From positions 2,790,001 to 2,854,000 of the forward strand of contig NZ_CP043342.1 in NCBI RefSeq assembly GCF_003594935.2: DNA of 64,000 bases. Reading direction: 5' to 3'. Every line of letters begins with the position of its first letter. Position 1 is the first letter of the stretch. Positions 51,940-64,000 of this stretch are shown here, in pieces. Source of the stretch: Enterobacter huaxiensis (lineage in GTDB: Bacteria; Pseudomonadota; Gammaproteobacteria; Enterobacterales; Enterobacteriaceae). The position numbers and the translations under genes are program-made. The notes under the pieces are model-generated. The model saw only the letters and a program-made list of their open reading frames with translations, was not told where the DNA came from and ran no database searches.

Positions 51940-52818
51940 GTGAGCAGGCGTCAATCCGCCCCGCGTCTCGAGTTTGAAGCGGCGGCCATCTATGAATATC
52001 CCGAACATCTTCGCCCCTGGCTTGAGGCTCTGCCTAAACTGCCCGGCGTCTACTTCTTTCATGGCGAAAGCGACACCATGCCGCTCTATATCGGCAAAAG
52101 TGTGAATATTCGCAGCAGGGTGTTATCACATCTGCGCACGCCTGACGAAGCCGCCATGCTGCGCCAGTCCCGGCGAATCACCTGGATCCCCACGGCGGGA
52201 GAGCTGGGCGCGCTGCTGCTTGAAGCGCGGCTGATAAAAGAACAGCAGCCTCTTTTCAATAAGCGTTTGCGTCGTAACCGTCAGCTCTGCTCGCTGCAGA
52301 TCGCCGCCGGTAAACCTCAGGTGGTGTATGCCCGCGAGGTGGATTTCTCCCATGAGCCCAACCTTTACGGCCTGTTTGCCAACAAGCGCGCCGCGCTCCA
52401 GACGTTGCAAACCCTGGCTGACGAATTACAGCTTTGTTATACCCTGCTCGGGCTTGAGCCGACGACGCGCGGACGCGCCTGTTTTCGCTCCGCGCTGAAA
52501 CGCTGCGCCGGGGCATGCTGCGGGAAAGAGAGCGTTGAAGAACACCATGCGCGGTTTATGGCAGGGCTCTCCTCGATCAGCGTCAACTGCTGGCCGTGGG
52601 ACGGTGCAGTAGCATTGAAAGAGAGCAGAGATGAGATGACGCACTATCACATCATCCATAACTGGCTTTGGCTGGGAGCCGTTGAGAATATCGACGACGC
52701 CGCCTCACTGCTACGCGCCCCCGCCGGATTCGATCAGGACGGCTATAAAATTCTCTGTAAACCTCTCCTGACCGGCGCGTATGAGATCATTTCTCTCAGT
52801 GACCCGGCATCCAGGTAA
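51940..52818 (+). CDS. cho: Excinuclease Cho (UvrC-like endonuclease)
   Basis: Cho makes the 3' incision in nucleotide excision repair, mainly at bulky lesions. The protein has 292 residues from GTG 51940. This start is preferred because GGAG lies 6 bp upstream and the E. coli protein begins at the same place; the ATG at 51928 lies almost inside the LexA box with no ribosome-binding site. The N-terminal GIY-YIG nuclease domain holds [12 protein letters not shown] and [13 protein letters not shown]. Four Cys residues ([20 protein letters not shown]) near residue 180-200 resemble the UvrC Cys cluster. The 3' end overlaps ves by 23 bp. Confidence 0.92.
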   Translation: MSRRQSAPRLEFEAAAIYEYPEHLRPWLEALPKLPGVYFFHGESDTMPLYIGKSVNIRSRVLSHLRTPDEAAMLRQSRRITWIPTAGELGALLLEARLIKEQQPLFNKRLRRNRQLCSLQIAAGKPQVVYAREVDFSHEPNLYGLFANKRAALQTLQTLADELQLCYTLLGLEPTTRGRACFRSALKRCAGACCGKESVEEHHARFMAGLSSISVNCWPWDGAVALKESRDEMTHYHIIHNWLWLGAVENIDDAASLLRAPAGFDQDGYKILCKPLLTGAYEIISLSDPASR

Positions 52819-53353
52819 TTTCCCCGTACAGCAGGGTGCCTTCCGTTTCCAGCAAACGAAGGGTGTGCGTTCCCTCTTCCCAACAGGCGCCCTGGTCGGC
52901 CGTGAGCAGTTTTTCACCCAGCTGCCACGCGCCGCTCAGCACATAAACTACGCCACCGCGCGAGGCAAACGTGGTGAAGGTACGATCCGCCACGCGCACC
53001 TTTGCCTGACAGTGCTCACGCCGGGTCATGACGTTGAAATCCATAGACATTTGCCCCTCCGTAAGCAGCGCTTTCACCGGGACCTCGCCTGTAAAGCGGT
53101 AAGGCTGATGGTGTTTCAGCCTATGAAAAAACGCCTTACCCGCATCCAGCGTCACCTCTCCCCCTTCCAGCAGCGTGATGACCCGGTCGACGCCGGGAAA
53201 CGATGAGAACTCACCGTTGCTGGCAATGGACGCAATACTGGCTCGCCAGGAAAAATCACGCGTGGCGGGTGGGAAACAGCAGATTTCACGCGTTTCACCG
53301 GCACCATTGCGCCAGAGACTGACCGGCATTTTACGGATATCAAAGTACTCCAT
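52796..53353 (-). CDS. ves: HutD/Ves family protein
   Basis: This 185-residue cupin-like protein of the HutD family matches E. coli Ves (191), which was reported as cold- and stress-related. The start at 53353 gives the conserved [24 protein letters not shown]; the ORF runs 12 codons further upstream. Its function is unclear. It is convergent with cho, overlapping it by 23 bp at the 3' ends. Confidence 0.88.
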   Translation of the reverse strand: MEYFDIRKMPVSLWRNGAGETREICCFPPATRDFSWRASIASIASNGEFSSFPGVDRVITLLEGGEVTLDAGKAFFHRLKHHQPYRFTGEVPVKALLTEGQMSMDFNVMTRREHCQAKVRVADRTFTTFASRGGVVYVLSGAWQLGEKLLTADQGACWEEGTHTLRLLETEGTLLYGEITWMPGH

Positions 53354-53573
53354 CACCACTCCTGAAGGGCGCAGCATGCACCAGGGCAACGATATCGCTA
53401 TCGCTGCTGTCTTGTTTGTTATCGTTGGGTAATCACAGACGTATTATCGGCAGCAGAATGCACGGACCTTAGGGACGTTGAAAAAAAACATAACGCCATG
53501 ACAGAACAGAACATTCTCTGAAGCGACTACAGGAGAATACCGCGCTTCTGGCGGCAGGCAAGAGGGCAGAAAA
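53354..53573. other. Spacer upstream of ves
   Basis: This spacer of about 220 bp should hold the ves promoter. It includes a short palindromic stretch GATATCGCTATCGC near 53390. No ORF with a good ribosome-binding site is visible. Confidence 0.35.
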
Positions 53574-53630
53574 GAAAAACCGCCGGTCCTGTCCACAGCG
53601 ATTGCGCTTATGTGAACAGGATCCCGGCGG
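53574..53630 (-). terminator. Long hairpin terminator of spy
   Basis: On the reverse strand CCGCCGG...CCTGT.CACA pairs, with small bulges, with TGTG.ACAGG..CCGGCGG and is followed by TTTTTC. It starts 20 bp past the spy stop codon. Confidence 0.8.
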
Positions 53631-53649
53631 TCTTAAGATGTTGAACCGA

Positions 53650-54144
53650 TTATTCGGCTGGTGCTGGCATTTTACCTTCCGGCGCCGGACGTTCTGTCAG
53701 ACGCTTCTCAAAATTGGCATTAAACTGTTTTTTCTGTTCCGGGGTCAGAATGTTGTAGATCTTATTCTGGGTTTCCATGCGGGCCAGCATACCGGCTTTG
53801 TGCTGCTCGGCCATTTTGTCGATCTGCGCTTCAGCTTTCGCTTTGTCGAAGCTGTCGCTGGCGATGATGTCGTGCATCGCGCGGCGCTCTTCCAGCGGAG
53901 GACGCTTCATCTGGTCACGCTGGCTTTTCATGATGTCGCGTACCTGCTGTTTCTGCGCATCGGTGAGGTTCAGGTCTTTAAACATCATATCGTGGTGCAT
54001 CCCCGGCTTGCCTTTATGATGCATCATCATTTTGCCTTCAGCCGGCGCGGCGGTGGTCGAGGTTGCGGTATCTGCGGCGAACGCCATGCTGGTAGCGCCC
54101 AGAGCCAGGGTAGAAGCAACAAACAGTGCAGTTAATTTACGCAT
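53650..54144 (-). CDS. spy: Periplasmic chaperone Spy
   Basis: This 164-residue ATP-independent chaperone (E. coli 161) is made in response to envelope stress. The signal peptide ends at FAA near residue 23. The mature part is helical and charged and carries the two family LTxxQ motifs (LNLTDAQKQQVRDIM and ILTPEQKKQF). A His/Met-rich stretch (KMMMHHKGKPGMHHDMM) follows the signal. A CpxR-like box lies upstream. Confidence 0.95.
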   Translation of the reverse strand: MRKLTALFVASTLALGATSMAFAADTATSTTAAPAEGKMMMHHKGKPGMHHDMMFKDLNLTDAQKQQVRDIMKSQRDQMKRPPLEERRAMHDIIASDSFDKAKAEAQIDKMAEQHKAGMLARMETQNKIYNILTPEQKKQFNANFEKRLTERPAPEGKMPAPAE

Positions 54145-54202
54145 AATTTATTTCCTTTCTTTCAGTTATTCTTCGGCGCTATGCCGTGTTGACGAGATTA
54201 AC

Positions 54203-54217
54203 TTTACGGGGTTTAAC
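54203..54217 (-). promoter_or_regulatory. CpxR-like box of spy
   Basis: On the reverse strand GTTAA-ACCCC-GTAAA matches the CpxR consensus GTAAA-N5-GTAAA with one change. It lies about 60 bp before the spy start. CpxR and BaeR activate spy in E. coli. Confidence 0.6.
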
Positions 54218-54299
54218 GTCAATAAGTCAGAGCAACGGTAAAACAATGAAAGTGTAAAAAACAAATTTTCGCCAAATGTGGAGGAATTAAGGAAAAATC

Positions 54300-54413
54300 G
54301 TGGAGAGTGGAAACAAAAATATTCAACAAGATGATTTTAAAGATATTATGAAGGAGTATAGCGAACTGGCGTTTAATAATAAAGCAATTCACCAGGAATA
54401 TTCCGCAAAATAA
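54300..54413 (+). CDS. Possible small protein (37 aa, GTG start)
   Basis: An ORF from GTG 54300 encodes 37 residues starting (M)ESGNKNIQQDDFKDIMKEYS and ending HQEYSAK. AAGGA lies 6 bp upstream. The peptide is hydrophilic and probably helical, with no signal or membrane segment. Base composition is A+T-rich compared with its neighbours. I recognise no homologue. It lies between divergent spy and the end of astE. It could be chance. Confidence 0.4.
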   Translation: MESGNKNIQQDDFKDIMKEYSELAFNNKAIHQEYSAK

Positions 54414-54454
54414 ACGCAACCGCTTTTATCGCTAAGAAATAATTTCATCCGTTT

Positions 54455-54477
54455 CCCCTCTCATATACCGAGAGGGG
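54455..54477. terminator. Hairpin after astE
   Basis: CCCCTCTC-ATATACC-GAGAGGGG is a perfect 8-bp stem located 7 bp past the astE stop codon. It has no T-run on either side. It probably marks the end of the ast transcript. Confidence 0.6.
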
Positions 54478-54483
54478 ACGTCG

Positions 54484-55449
54484 TTATGGCAGTTTTTCCA
54501 GCATCAGCCCGGCTCGTAGCCCAAAGGCCACCGTCGGGTTGGGGAATAACACATACTCCGTAGTTTTTTGCACTTCGTAGCGTTCCTCCCCATCCTCCGC
54601 CAGCAACACCCCCTGACGAAACGGCGTAAAGTTCAGCGTGTGCGCCGCCATATGCAGCCTGAACGCATCGCTGCGGCGGGTAATTTGCTGCACCACCCTG
54701 TAGCGCTCAACGGGTTGCTGGGTGTGTTCCGGCTGCGTTCCCCCCAGCAGCGCCCTGAGCGCAACATGCGTGGGCGCAAAACGTTCCAGATCGTTGTGCC
54801 CGAACGGCAGCGCTTTTCCCAGCTCAAGCGTACAGGCCAGTGCGCCACAATTTTCACAGGTGAAATGGGTAAACGTCCCGCCAGGCGCCTGATGAAAGAC
54901 CAGCGCCTCCAGCCCCGCATTGCCGAGCCAGGCCAGGAAATCCTCATTCCACGGCTGGCTGCGCTGCGGTAAAACGCCAAAACGCAAATGGTATGACGCG
55001 CGGATCGCCGTATGAAGATCGAGATGCCAGCGGCGCGATCCGGCAGCAGCAAAAAACGTATTCACCACGCTTTCCAGCCGCTGCGCCCGCACCGTTTCGT
55101 CGCTCGGCGGGAACTGCGCCCATCGCCCACCGAACATCCGGTTAATGTCACTCACCAGATAGCGTTTATTTTGCGCCAGCGCAGGCGGGTTGCCTAACAC
55201 CACCAGCAGGCGGCACTTGAGGGTGATATCGGTGCGAAAAAGGGCGCGCAGCAGCAGGTCGACGATTTCAACCGGCGCCGTTTCGTTGCCGTGAAGGCCG
55301 GTGGAGAGCAGCAGCGACATATCGCCCGGCGCAAACGGCGTCAGCTCCAGCACGCCGCGCCCCAGCCATCGCCAGTGAAACGAGGGGCCGTCTCCCTCAC
55401 GCAGTTCAGGCATTTCGTCCGCCAGCGTCAGCGCCAGTAAATTCTCCAT
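54484..55449 (-). CDS. astE: Succinylglutamate desuccinylase
   Basis: This zinc-dependent enzyme of 321 residues (E. coli 322) does the last step of arginine succinyltransferase catabolism, releasing glutamate and succinate. [13 protein letters not shown] near residue 50-62 holds zinc-binding His and Glu. [17 protein letters not shown] near 142-158 holds the next His. It is last in astCADBE, 10 bp after astB. Confidence 0.95.
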   Translation of the reverse strand: MENLLALTLADEMPELREGDGPSFHWRWLGRGVLELTPFAPGDMSLLLSTGLHGNETAPVEIVDLLLRALFRTDITLKCRLLVVLGNPPALAQNKRYLVSDINRMFGGRWAQFPPSDETVRAQRLESVVNTFFAAAGSRRWHLDLHTAIRASYHLRFGVLPQRSQPWNEDFLAWLGNAGLEALVFHQAPGGTFTHFTCENCGALACTLELGKALPFGHNDLERFAPTHVALRALLGGTQPEHTQQPVERYRVVQQITRRSDAFRLHMAAHTLNFTPFRQGVLLAEDGEERYEVQKTTEYVLFPNPTVAFGLRAGLMLEKLP

Positions 55450-55459
55450 GTTCCCTCCT

Positions 55460-60537
<5,078 letters not shown>

Positions 60538-60578
60538 TTAAATGTTAAATAGTTGAATGTTTGCACTGTGAATGTAGA

Positions 60579-60596
60579 TTGCAGAGTTCGTGCCAG
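60579..60596 (-). promoter_or_regulatory. Sigma-54 promoter of astCADBE
   Basis: On the reverse strand TGGCAC-GAACT-CTGCA fits the -24/-12 sigma-54 consensus TGGCAC-N5-TTGCA. It lies about 75 bp before astC. This matches the NtrC-dependent control of ast known in E. coli and Salmonella. Confidence 0.85.
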
Positions 60597-60940
60597 CCAG
60601 CGATATAAATGCATAAACGGGGTTGGGCAACAGAATATCAACAGGTTACGATATGGAGTTATTCACTGTTAATGCATAAAAAGTGAATATTTTTACGGTA
60701 AGCGGCGCTTTGCCGCATGAAAATCAGAAAGAGTATGCACAGGCCAAATATAATTCTGGAATTGTGATCGCTGGCGAAATTTATTGTCCGTTTACGCCCT
60801 GTTTGAGGGCGAGACGCGTCAGAATGGTGCAAATATTGCACCGTTAACATTATCTGTCGCAGTAATTGGGCGAAGCCGATAACAGCCGACGCAATTTCTG
60901 CTAACATCCATGCACTATTTACCTGGAACTGGCAGCGACT
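60597..60940. promoter_or_regulatory. ast/xthA divergent control region
   Basis: Three features are visible. ATTCACT (60661-60667) and AGTGAAT (60682-60688) form an inverted repeat with ArgR-like half-sites. A CRP-like half-site TGTGA lies at 60763-60767. A palindrome, GGTGCA-AATAT-TGCACC, lies at 60826-60842. In E. coli, NtrC, ArgR and RpoS act here. Assignment of each element is by eye. No gene is seen. Confidence 0.45.
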
Positions 60941-61747
60941 ATGAAATTTGTCTCTTTTAATATCAACGGCCTGCGCGCCCGCCCTCACCAGCTTGAAGCT
61001 ATCGTTGAACAACATCAGCCGGATGTCATCGGCCTGCAGGAGACAAAGGTTCATGACGACATGTTCCCGCTGGAAGAGGTGGCGAAACTCGGCTACAACG
61101 TCTTTTACCACGGGCAAAAAGGCCACTACGGCGTGGCGCTGCTGACCAAAGAGACGCCAATTTCCGTACGCCGCGGCTTCCCGGGGGATGACGAAGAAGC
61201 CCAGCGCCGCATCATCATGGCAGAGCTTCCTTCCCCGCTGGGCAACATCACCGTGATTAACGGCTATTTCCCGCAGGGCGAAAGCCGCGACCATCCGACC
61301 AAATTCCCGGCTAAAGCGAAGTTTTATCAGGATCTGCAGCACTACCTGACCACCGAGCTGAAAAAAGAGAACCCGGTGCTGATCATGGGCGATGTCAACA
61401 TCAGCCCGACCGACCTGGATATCGGCATTGGTGAAGACAGCCGCAAACGCTGGCTGCGCACCGGGAAATGTTCTTTCCTGCCGGAAGAGCGCGAGTGGAT
61501 GCAGCGTCTGCTGGACTGGGGCCTGGTGGATACCTTCCGTACCGCTAACCCGGAGACGCAGGATCGTTTCTCATGGTTTGACTATCGCTCAAAAGGATTC
61601 GATGACAACCGCGGCCTGCGCATCGACCTGCTGCTGGCCAGCGCCCCGCTGGCCGAGCGCTGCGTCGAAACCGGCATTGATTACGATATCCGCGGCATGG
61701 AAAAACCGTCTGACCACGCGCCGGTGTGGGCGAAATTCAAGCTGTAA
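60941..61747 (+). CDS. xthA: Exonuclease III
   Basis: This AP endonuclease and 3'-5' exonuclease of 268 residues equals E. coli XthA. Metal-binding Glu34 is in [10 protein letters not shown]. Asp151/Asn153 are in [15 protein letters not shown], and His259 is in [10 protein letters not shown]. It repairs abasic sites and oxidised 3' ends. RpoS control is known in E. coli but no promoter element was assigned. Confidence 0.97.
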   Translation: MKFVSFNINGLRARPHQLEAIVEQHQPDVIGLQETKVHDDMFPLEEVAKLGYNVFYHGQKGHYGVALLTKETPISVRRGFPGDDEEAQRRIIMAELPSPLGNITVINGYFPQGESRDHPTKFPAKAKFYQDLQHYLTTELKKENPVLIMGDVNISPTDLDIGIGEDSRKRWLRTGKCSFLPEEREWMQRLLDWGLVDTFRTANPETQDRFSWFDYRSKGFDDNRGLRIDLLLASAPLAERCVETGIDYDIRGMEKPSDHAPVWAKFKL

Positions 61748-61753
61748 TTCCGT

Positions 61754-62437
61754 GTGAATACTCAAAAACTGCTTTTCCTGTGCGCCCTTCTGGGCGCATT
61801 TGCGCTGGCGTTTATTTTTATCCCGCCGGGCATGCTTTCTCTCGAAGCCATTAAAACCCACCGGCAGGCGCTGCTGGTTTTTGTTGAGCAAAATCCGCTG
61901 CGAAGCGCGGTTTTCTATTTTGCCGTCTATGCGGCGGTATCCGCCCTGTCGATCCCCGGCGCGGCGATCCTGACCCTGCTGGGTGGCGCCATCTTTAGCC
62001 TCTGGCAAGGGGTGCTGCTGGTATCGTTCGCCTCCACGCTCGGCGCTACGCTTGCCATGCTCGCCAGCCGGTATGTGCTTCGCGACGGTGTGCAGCGGCG
62101 CTTTGCCCGGCAGATGAAAATCGTGAACGCCGGCATGGCGCGCGAAGGCGCGCAGTATCTCTTTGCCCTGCGCCTGATGCCGCTGTTCCCGTTCTTCGTC
62201 GTCAATTTACTGATGGGGCTGACGGACATCAGCGTGCGCCGTTACTGGTGGGTGAGCCAGCTTGCCATGCTGCCTGCAACGGTCGTCTTCCTGAATGCCG
62301 GGCGCGAACTGTCTAAAGTGGCCACGCTGCACGATATTCTGTCGCTCCCGCTGCTGTTCGCCTTTACACTATTAGGGTTATTACCGCTGGTCACGCGCTG
62401 GCTATTTTCCCGTTACACCCCGTCGACTAAAAAGTGA
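61754..62437 (+). CDS. TVP38/TMEM64 (DedA-like) inner-membrane protein
   Basis: This protein of 227 residues from GTG 61754 belongs to the TVP38/TMEM64 family. About six hydrophobic segments are seen, and family motifs GGAIFSLWQGVLLVSFAS (near 75-92) and FALRLMPLFPFFVVNLLMG (near 135-153) are present. E. coli has two relatives here, YdjX and YdjZ; this one looks closer to YdjZ but I cannot settle which. The function is unknown, though related DedA proteins move lipids. The start is weak: no clear SD, 6 bp after xthA. It ends 6 bp before ynjB. Confidence 0.82.
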   Translation: MNTQKLLFLCALLGAFALAFIFIPPGMLSLEAIKTHRQALLVFVEQNPLRSAVFYFAVYAAVSALSIPGAAILTLLGGAIFSLWQGVLLVSFASTLGATLAMLASRYVLRDGVQRRFARQMKIVNAGMAREGAQYLFALRLMPLFPFFVVNLLMGLTDISVRRYWWVSQLAMLPATVVFLNAGRELSKVATLHDILSLPLLFAFTLLGLLPLVTRWLFSRYTPSTKK

Positions 62438-62443
62438 GGCATT

Positions 62444-63613
62444 ATGCGCCGTGTGCGTTTTTGCGCGTTTCTGACTGGCCTGCTGCTGGCAATGCCTGCC
62501 GCGGCCGCGGACGGCTGGCAGGCTATTCAACAGGACGCCAGAGGTCAGACCGTCTGGTTTAACGCCTGGGGCGGCGATCCGGCCGTTAACCGCTACCTCG
62601 ACTGGGTCAGCGGTGAGATGAAAACCCACTACGCCATCAGCCTTAAGATTGTGCACCTGGCCGATGCCGCCGATGCGGTAAAACGGATCCAGACGGAACA
62701 GGCTGCGGGACGTAAGGCCCACGGCTCGGTCGATCTGCTGTGGGTTAACGGTGAAAATTTCCGCACCCTGAAAGAGGCAAATCTGCTGCAAAGCGGATGG
62801 GCACAGTCCCTGCCAAACTGGCGATACGTTGATACCCACAAGCCGGTCGCGGAAGATTTCGCTATCCCGACCGAAGGCGCAGAGTCCCCGTGGGGCGGGG
62901 CGCAGCTTACCTTTATTGCCCGTAAAGCCACCACACCGACGCCGCCCGGCGACCCGCAGGCGTTACTGGCTTACGCCCGGCAGCATCCGGGCAAGGTGAG
63001 CTATCCGCGTCCGCCAGATTTCACCGGCACCGCGTTTCTGGAACAGCTGCTTCTGTCGCTGACCGCGCGGCCTGATGCGCTCAAAAAAGCGCCGGACAAG
63101 ACTTTTGCGCAGGTAACGGCCCCGCTGTGGGCTTACCTCGACGCGCTGCACCCGCTCCTGTGGCGGGAGGGTAACGATTTCCCTCCGTCGCCTGCACGAA
63201 TGGACGCCCTGCTGGCTAGCGGCAGCCTGAACCTGTCGCTGACGTTCAACCCCTCCCACGCGCAGCAGAAAGCGGCGAGCGGCGAACTCCCTGCCGACAG
63301 CTACAGCTTCGGTTTTCACGACGGCATGTTGGGTAACGTTCATTTCGTCGCCATTCCGGCAAATGCCGGCGCAAGCGCTGGGGCAAAAGTGGTCGCAAAC
63401 TTCCTGCTTTCACCGCAGGCACAGCTTCGCAAGGCTGACCCCGCCATCTGGGGCGATCCGAGCGTGCTTGACGCCAGAACGCTGCCCGCAGAGGAGGCAA
63501 AGCGCCTCACCGCCCTGACGCCTGAGGGGTTACCGGAGGTGCTTCCTGAGCCGCATGCGGCCTGGGTTAACGCGCTGGAGCAGGAATGGCTTCGCCGCTA
63601 CGGAACCCGATAA
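62444..63613 (+). CDS. ynjB: ABC transporter substrate-binding protein YnjB
   Basis: This 389-residue protein (E. coli 388) has a signal peptide ending MPAAAA near residue 22. It belongs to the extracellular solute-binding family related to spermidine/iron/thiamine binders. VWFNAWGGDPAVNRYLDWV near residue 36-54 and VDLLWVNGENF near 97-107 are typical. The substrate is unknown. It should work with YnjC (permease) and YnjD (ATPase). GTGAGGC precedes the ATG. Its end overlaps ynjC by 28 bp. Confidence 0.92.
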   Translation: MRRVRFCAFLTGLLLAMPAAAADGWQAIQQDARGQTVWFNAWGGDPAVNRYLDWVSGEMKTHYAISLKIVHLADAADAVKRIQTEQAAGRKAHGSVDLLWVNGENFRTLKEANLLQSGWAQSLPNWRYVDTHKPVAEDFAIPTEGAESPWGGAQLTFIARKATTPTPPGDPQALLAYARQHPGKVSYPRPPDFTGTAFLEQLLLSLTARPDALKKAPDKTFAQVTAPLWAYLDALHPLLWREGNDFPPSPARMDALLASGSLNLSLTFNPSHAQQKAASGELPADSYSFGFHDGMLGNVHFVAIPANAGASAGAKVVANFLLSPQAQLRKADPAIWGDPSVLDARTLPAEEAKRLTALTPEGLPEVLPEPHAAWVNALEQEWLRRYGTR

Positions 63614-64000
63614 GCGCGATCGTCTGGCTCGCGATGGCGGCCATCTATCTTCCGACGATCCCCGCCGGCGTGATGCTGATCGCGCCCGCCTTTTCGGCGT
63701 CCGGCTGGCAGCTGTTGCTGAGCGACACGCAGCTGCCCCAGGCGCTGGCCGCCACGCTGATCTCTGCGCTGATTGCGACGCTGGGCTCCCTGCTTATCGC
63801 CCTGAGCCTGGTGACGCTTCTCTGGCCCGGCGAGCGCTGGCGGCGGCTGAGCACCCGTCTGCCATGGCTGCTGGCAATTCCTCACGTGGCGTTTGCCACC
63901 AGCGCTCTGCTGATGTTTGCCGAAGGCGGCCTGCTTTATCAGGTCTGCACGGTCTGCTCGCCGCAGATTGACCGTTACGGCGTGGGGCTTGGGATGACGC
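63586..64000 (+). CDS. ynjC: ABC transporter permease YnjC (3' end cut by window edge)
   Basis: The ATG at 63586 starts MASPLRNPISAIVWLAMAAI and stays open to the end of the window (138 codons). GGAG lies 6 bp upstream. Hydrophobic segments appear near residues 9-32, 52-78 and 94-112 (LPWLLAIPHVAFATSALLMF). This matches the start of E. coli YnjC, a double-length binding-protein-dependent permease of over 500 residues. Its start lies inside the ynjB coding end, in another frame. Confidence 0.9.
   Translation, partial: MASPLRNPISAIVWLAMAAIYLPTIPAGVMLIAPAFSASGWQLLLSDTQLPQALAATLISALIATLGSLLIALSLVTLLWPGERWRRLSTRLPWLLAIPHVAFATSALLMFAEGGLLYQVCTVCSPQIDRYGVGLGMT

Noticed and set aside
54219..54419. 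Leftward hydrophobic ORF of 66 codons upstream of spy
   Set aside because: It overlaps the spy control region and the better-supported 54300 ORF, and has no good ribosome-binding site.

Overview
This window is a stretch of enterobacterial core chromosome. Gene order and protein content follow the E. coli K-12 segment from ydiH to ynjC: ydiH, menI, ydiJ, ydiK, rprA, ppsA, ppsR, aroH, selO, ydiV, nlpC, btuDEC, ihfA-pheTSM-rplT-rpmI-infC-thrS, ydiY, pfkB, ydiZ, yniABC, ydjM, tcyP, cedA, katE, chbGFRACB, osmE, nadE, cho, ves, spy, astEBDAC, xthA, ynjBC. The high G+C coding sequence, the REP elements and a hemPRSTUV locus inside this backbone point to Enterobacter or a close relative (Lelliottia, Leclercia, Kosakonia), not Escherichia. 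I saw no tRNA or rRNA gene, CRISPR array, prophage or insertion sequence.

Left part (1-14.1 kb). ydiH (cut by the edge), menI (menaquinone thioesterase) and the large FAD/Fe-S dehydrogenase ydiJ run leftward. ydiK runs rightward behind a PurR box. The sRNA gene rprA is intact with its RcsB box. A two-gene sugar module (GPH symporter plus cytoplasmic GH3 glycosidase) lies where E. coli has ydiL to fadK. ppsA and its regulator ppsR are divergent across a Cra-like site. aroH follows, with a Trp operator that overlaps the ppsR stop codon.

Heme region (14.1-20.2 kb). A repeat-rich spacer precedes a Fur box and the operon hemP-hemR-hemS-hemT-hemU-hemV: outer-membrane receptor, cytoplasmic heme handling, and periplasmic, membrane and ATPase subunits. 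E. coli K-12 keeps only the hemP homologue ydiE here. selO meets the operon tail to tail.

Translation and B12 block (20.2-33 kb). selO, ydiV, nlpC and btuD/btuE/btuC are followed by the leftward operon thrS-infC(AUU start)-rpmI-rplT-(terminator)-pheM leader-attenuator-pheS-pheT-ihfA.

Middle (33-42 kb). Two tiny membrane-protein genes, a small exported protein and ydiY come first. Then follow pfkB, ydiZ, yniA, yniB, yniC, a kduD-like dehydrogenase without kduI, SOS-regulated ydjM, and the cystine carrier tcyP.

Right part (42-64 kb). cedA and katE are divergent. The chitobiose operon chbBCARFG runs leftward, then osmE and nadE are divergent. SOS-regulated cho meets ves tail to tail. spy carries a CpxR-like box. 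The arginine catabolic operon astCADBE has a sigma-54 promoter. xthA, a TVP38-family membrane protein, and ynjB-ynjC (cut by the right edge) close the window.

Most of the window is conserved housekeeping sequence. The least explained items are small ORFs, the sugar module, the orphan kduD, the alternative cedA start, dispersed repeats and several operator-like palindromes. None of these is a convincing new multi-gene system.
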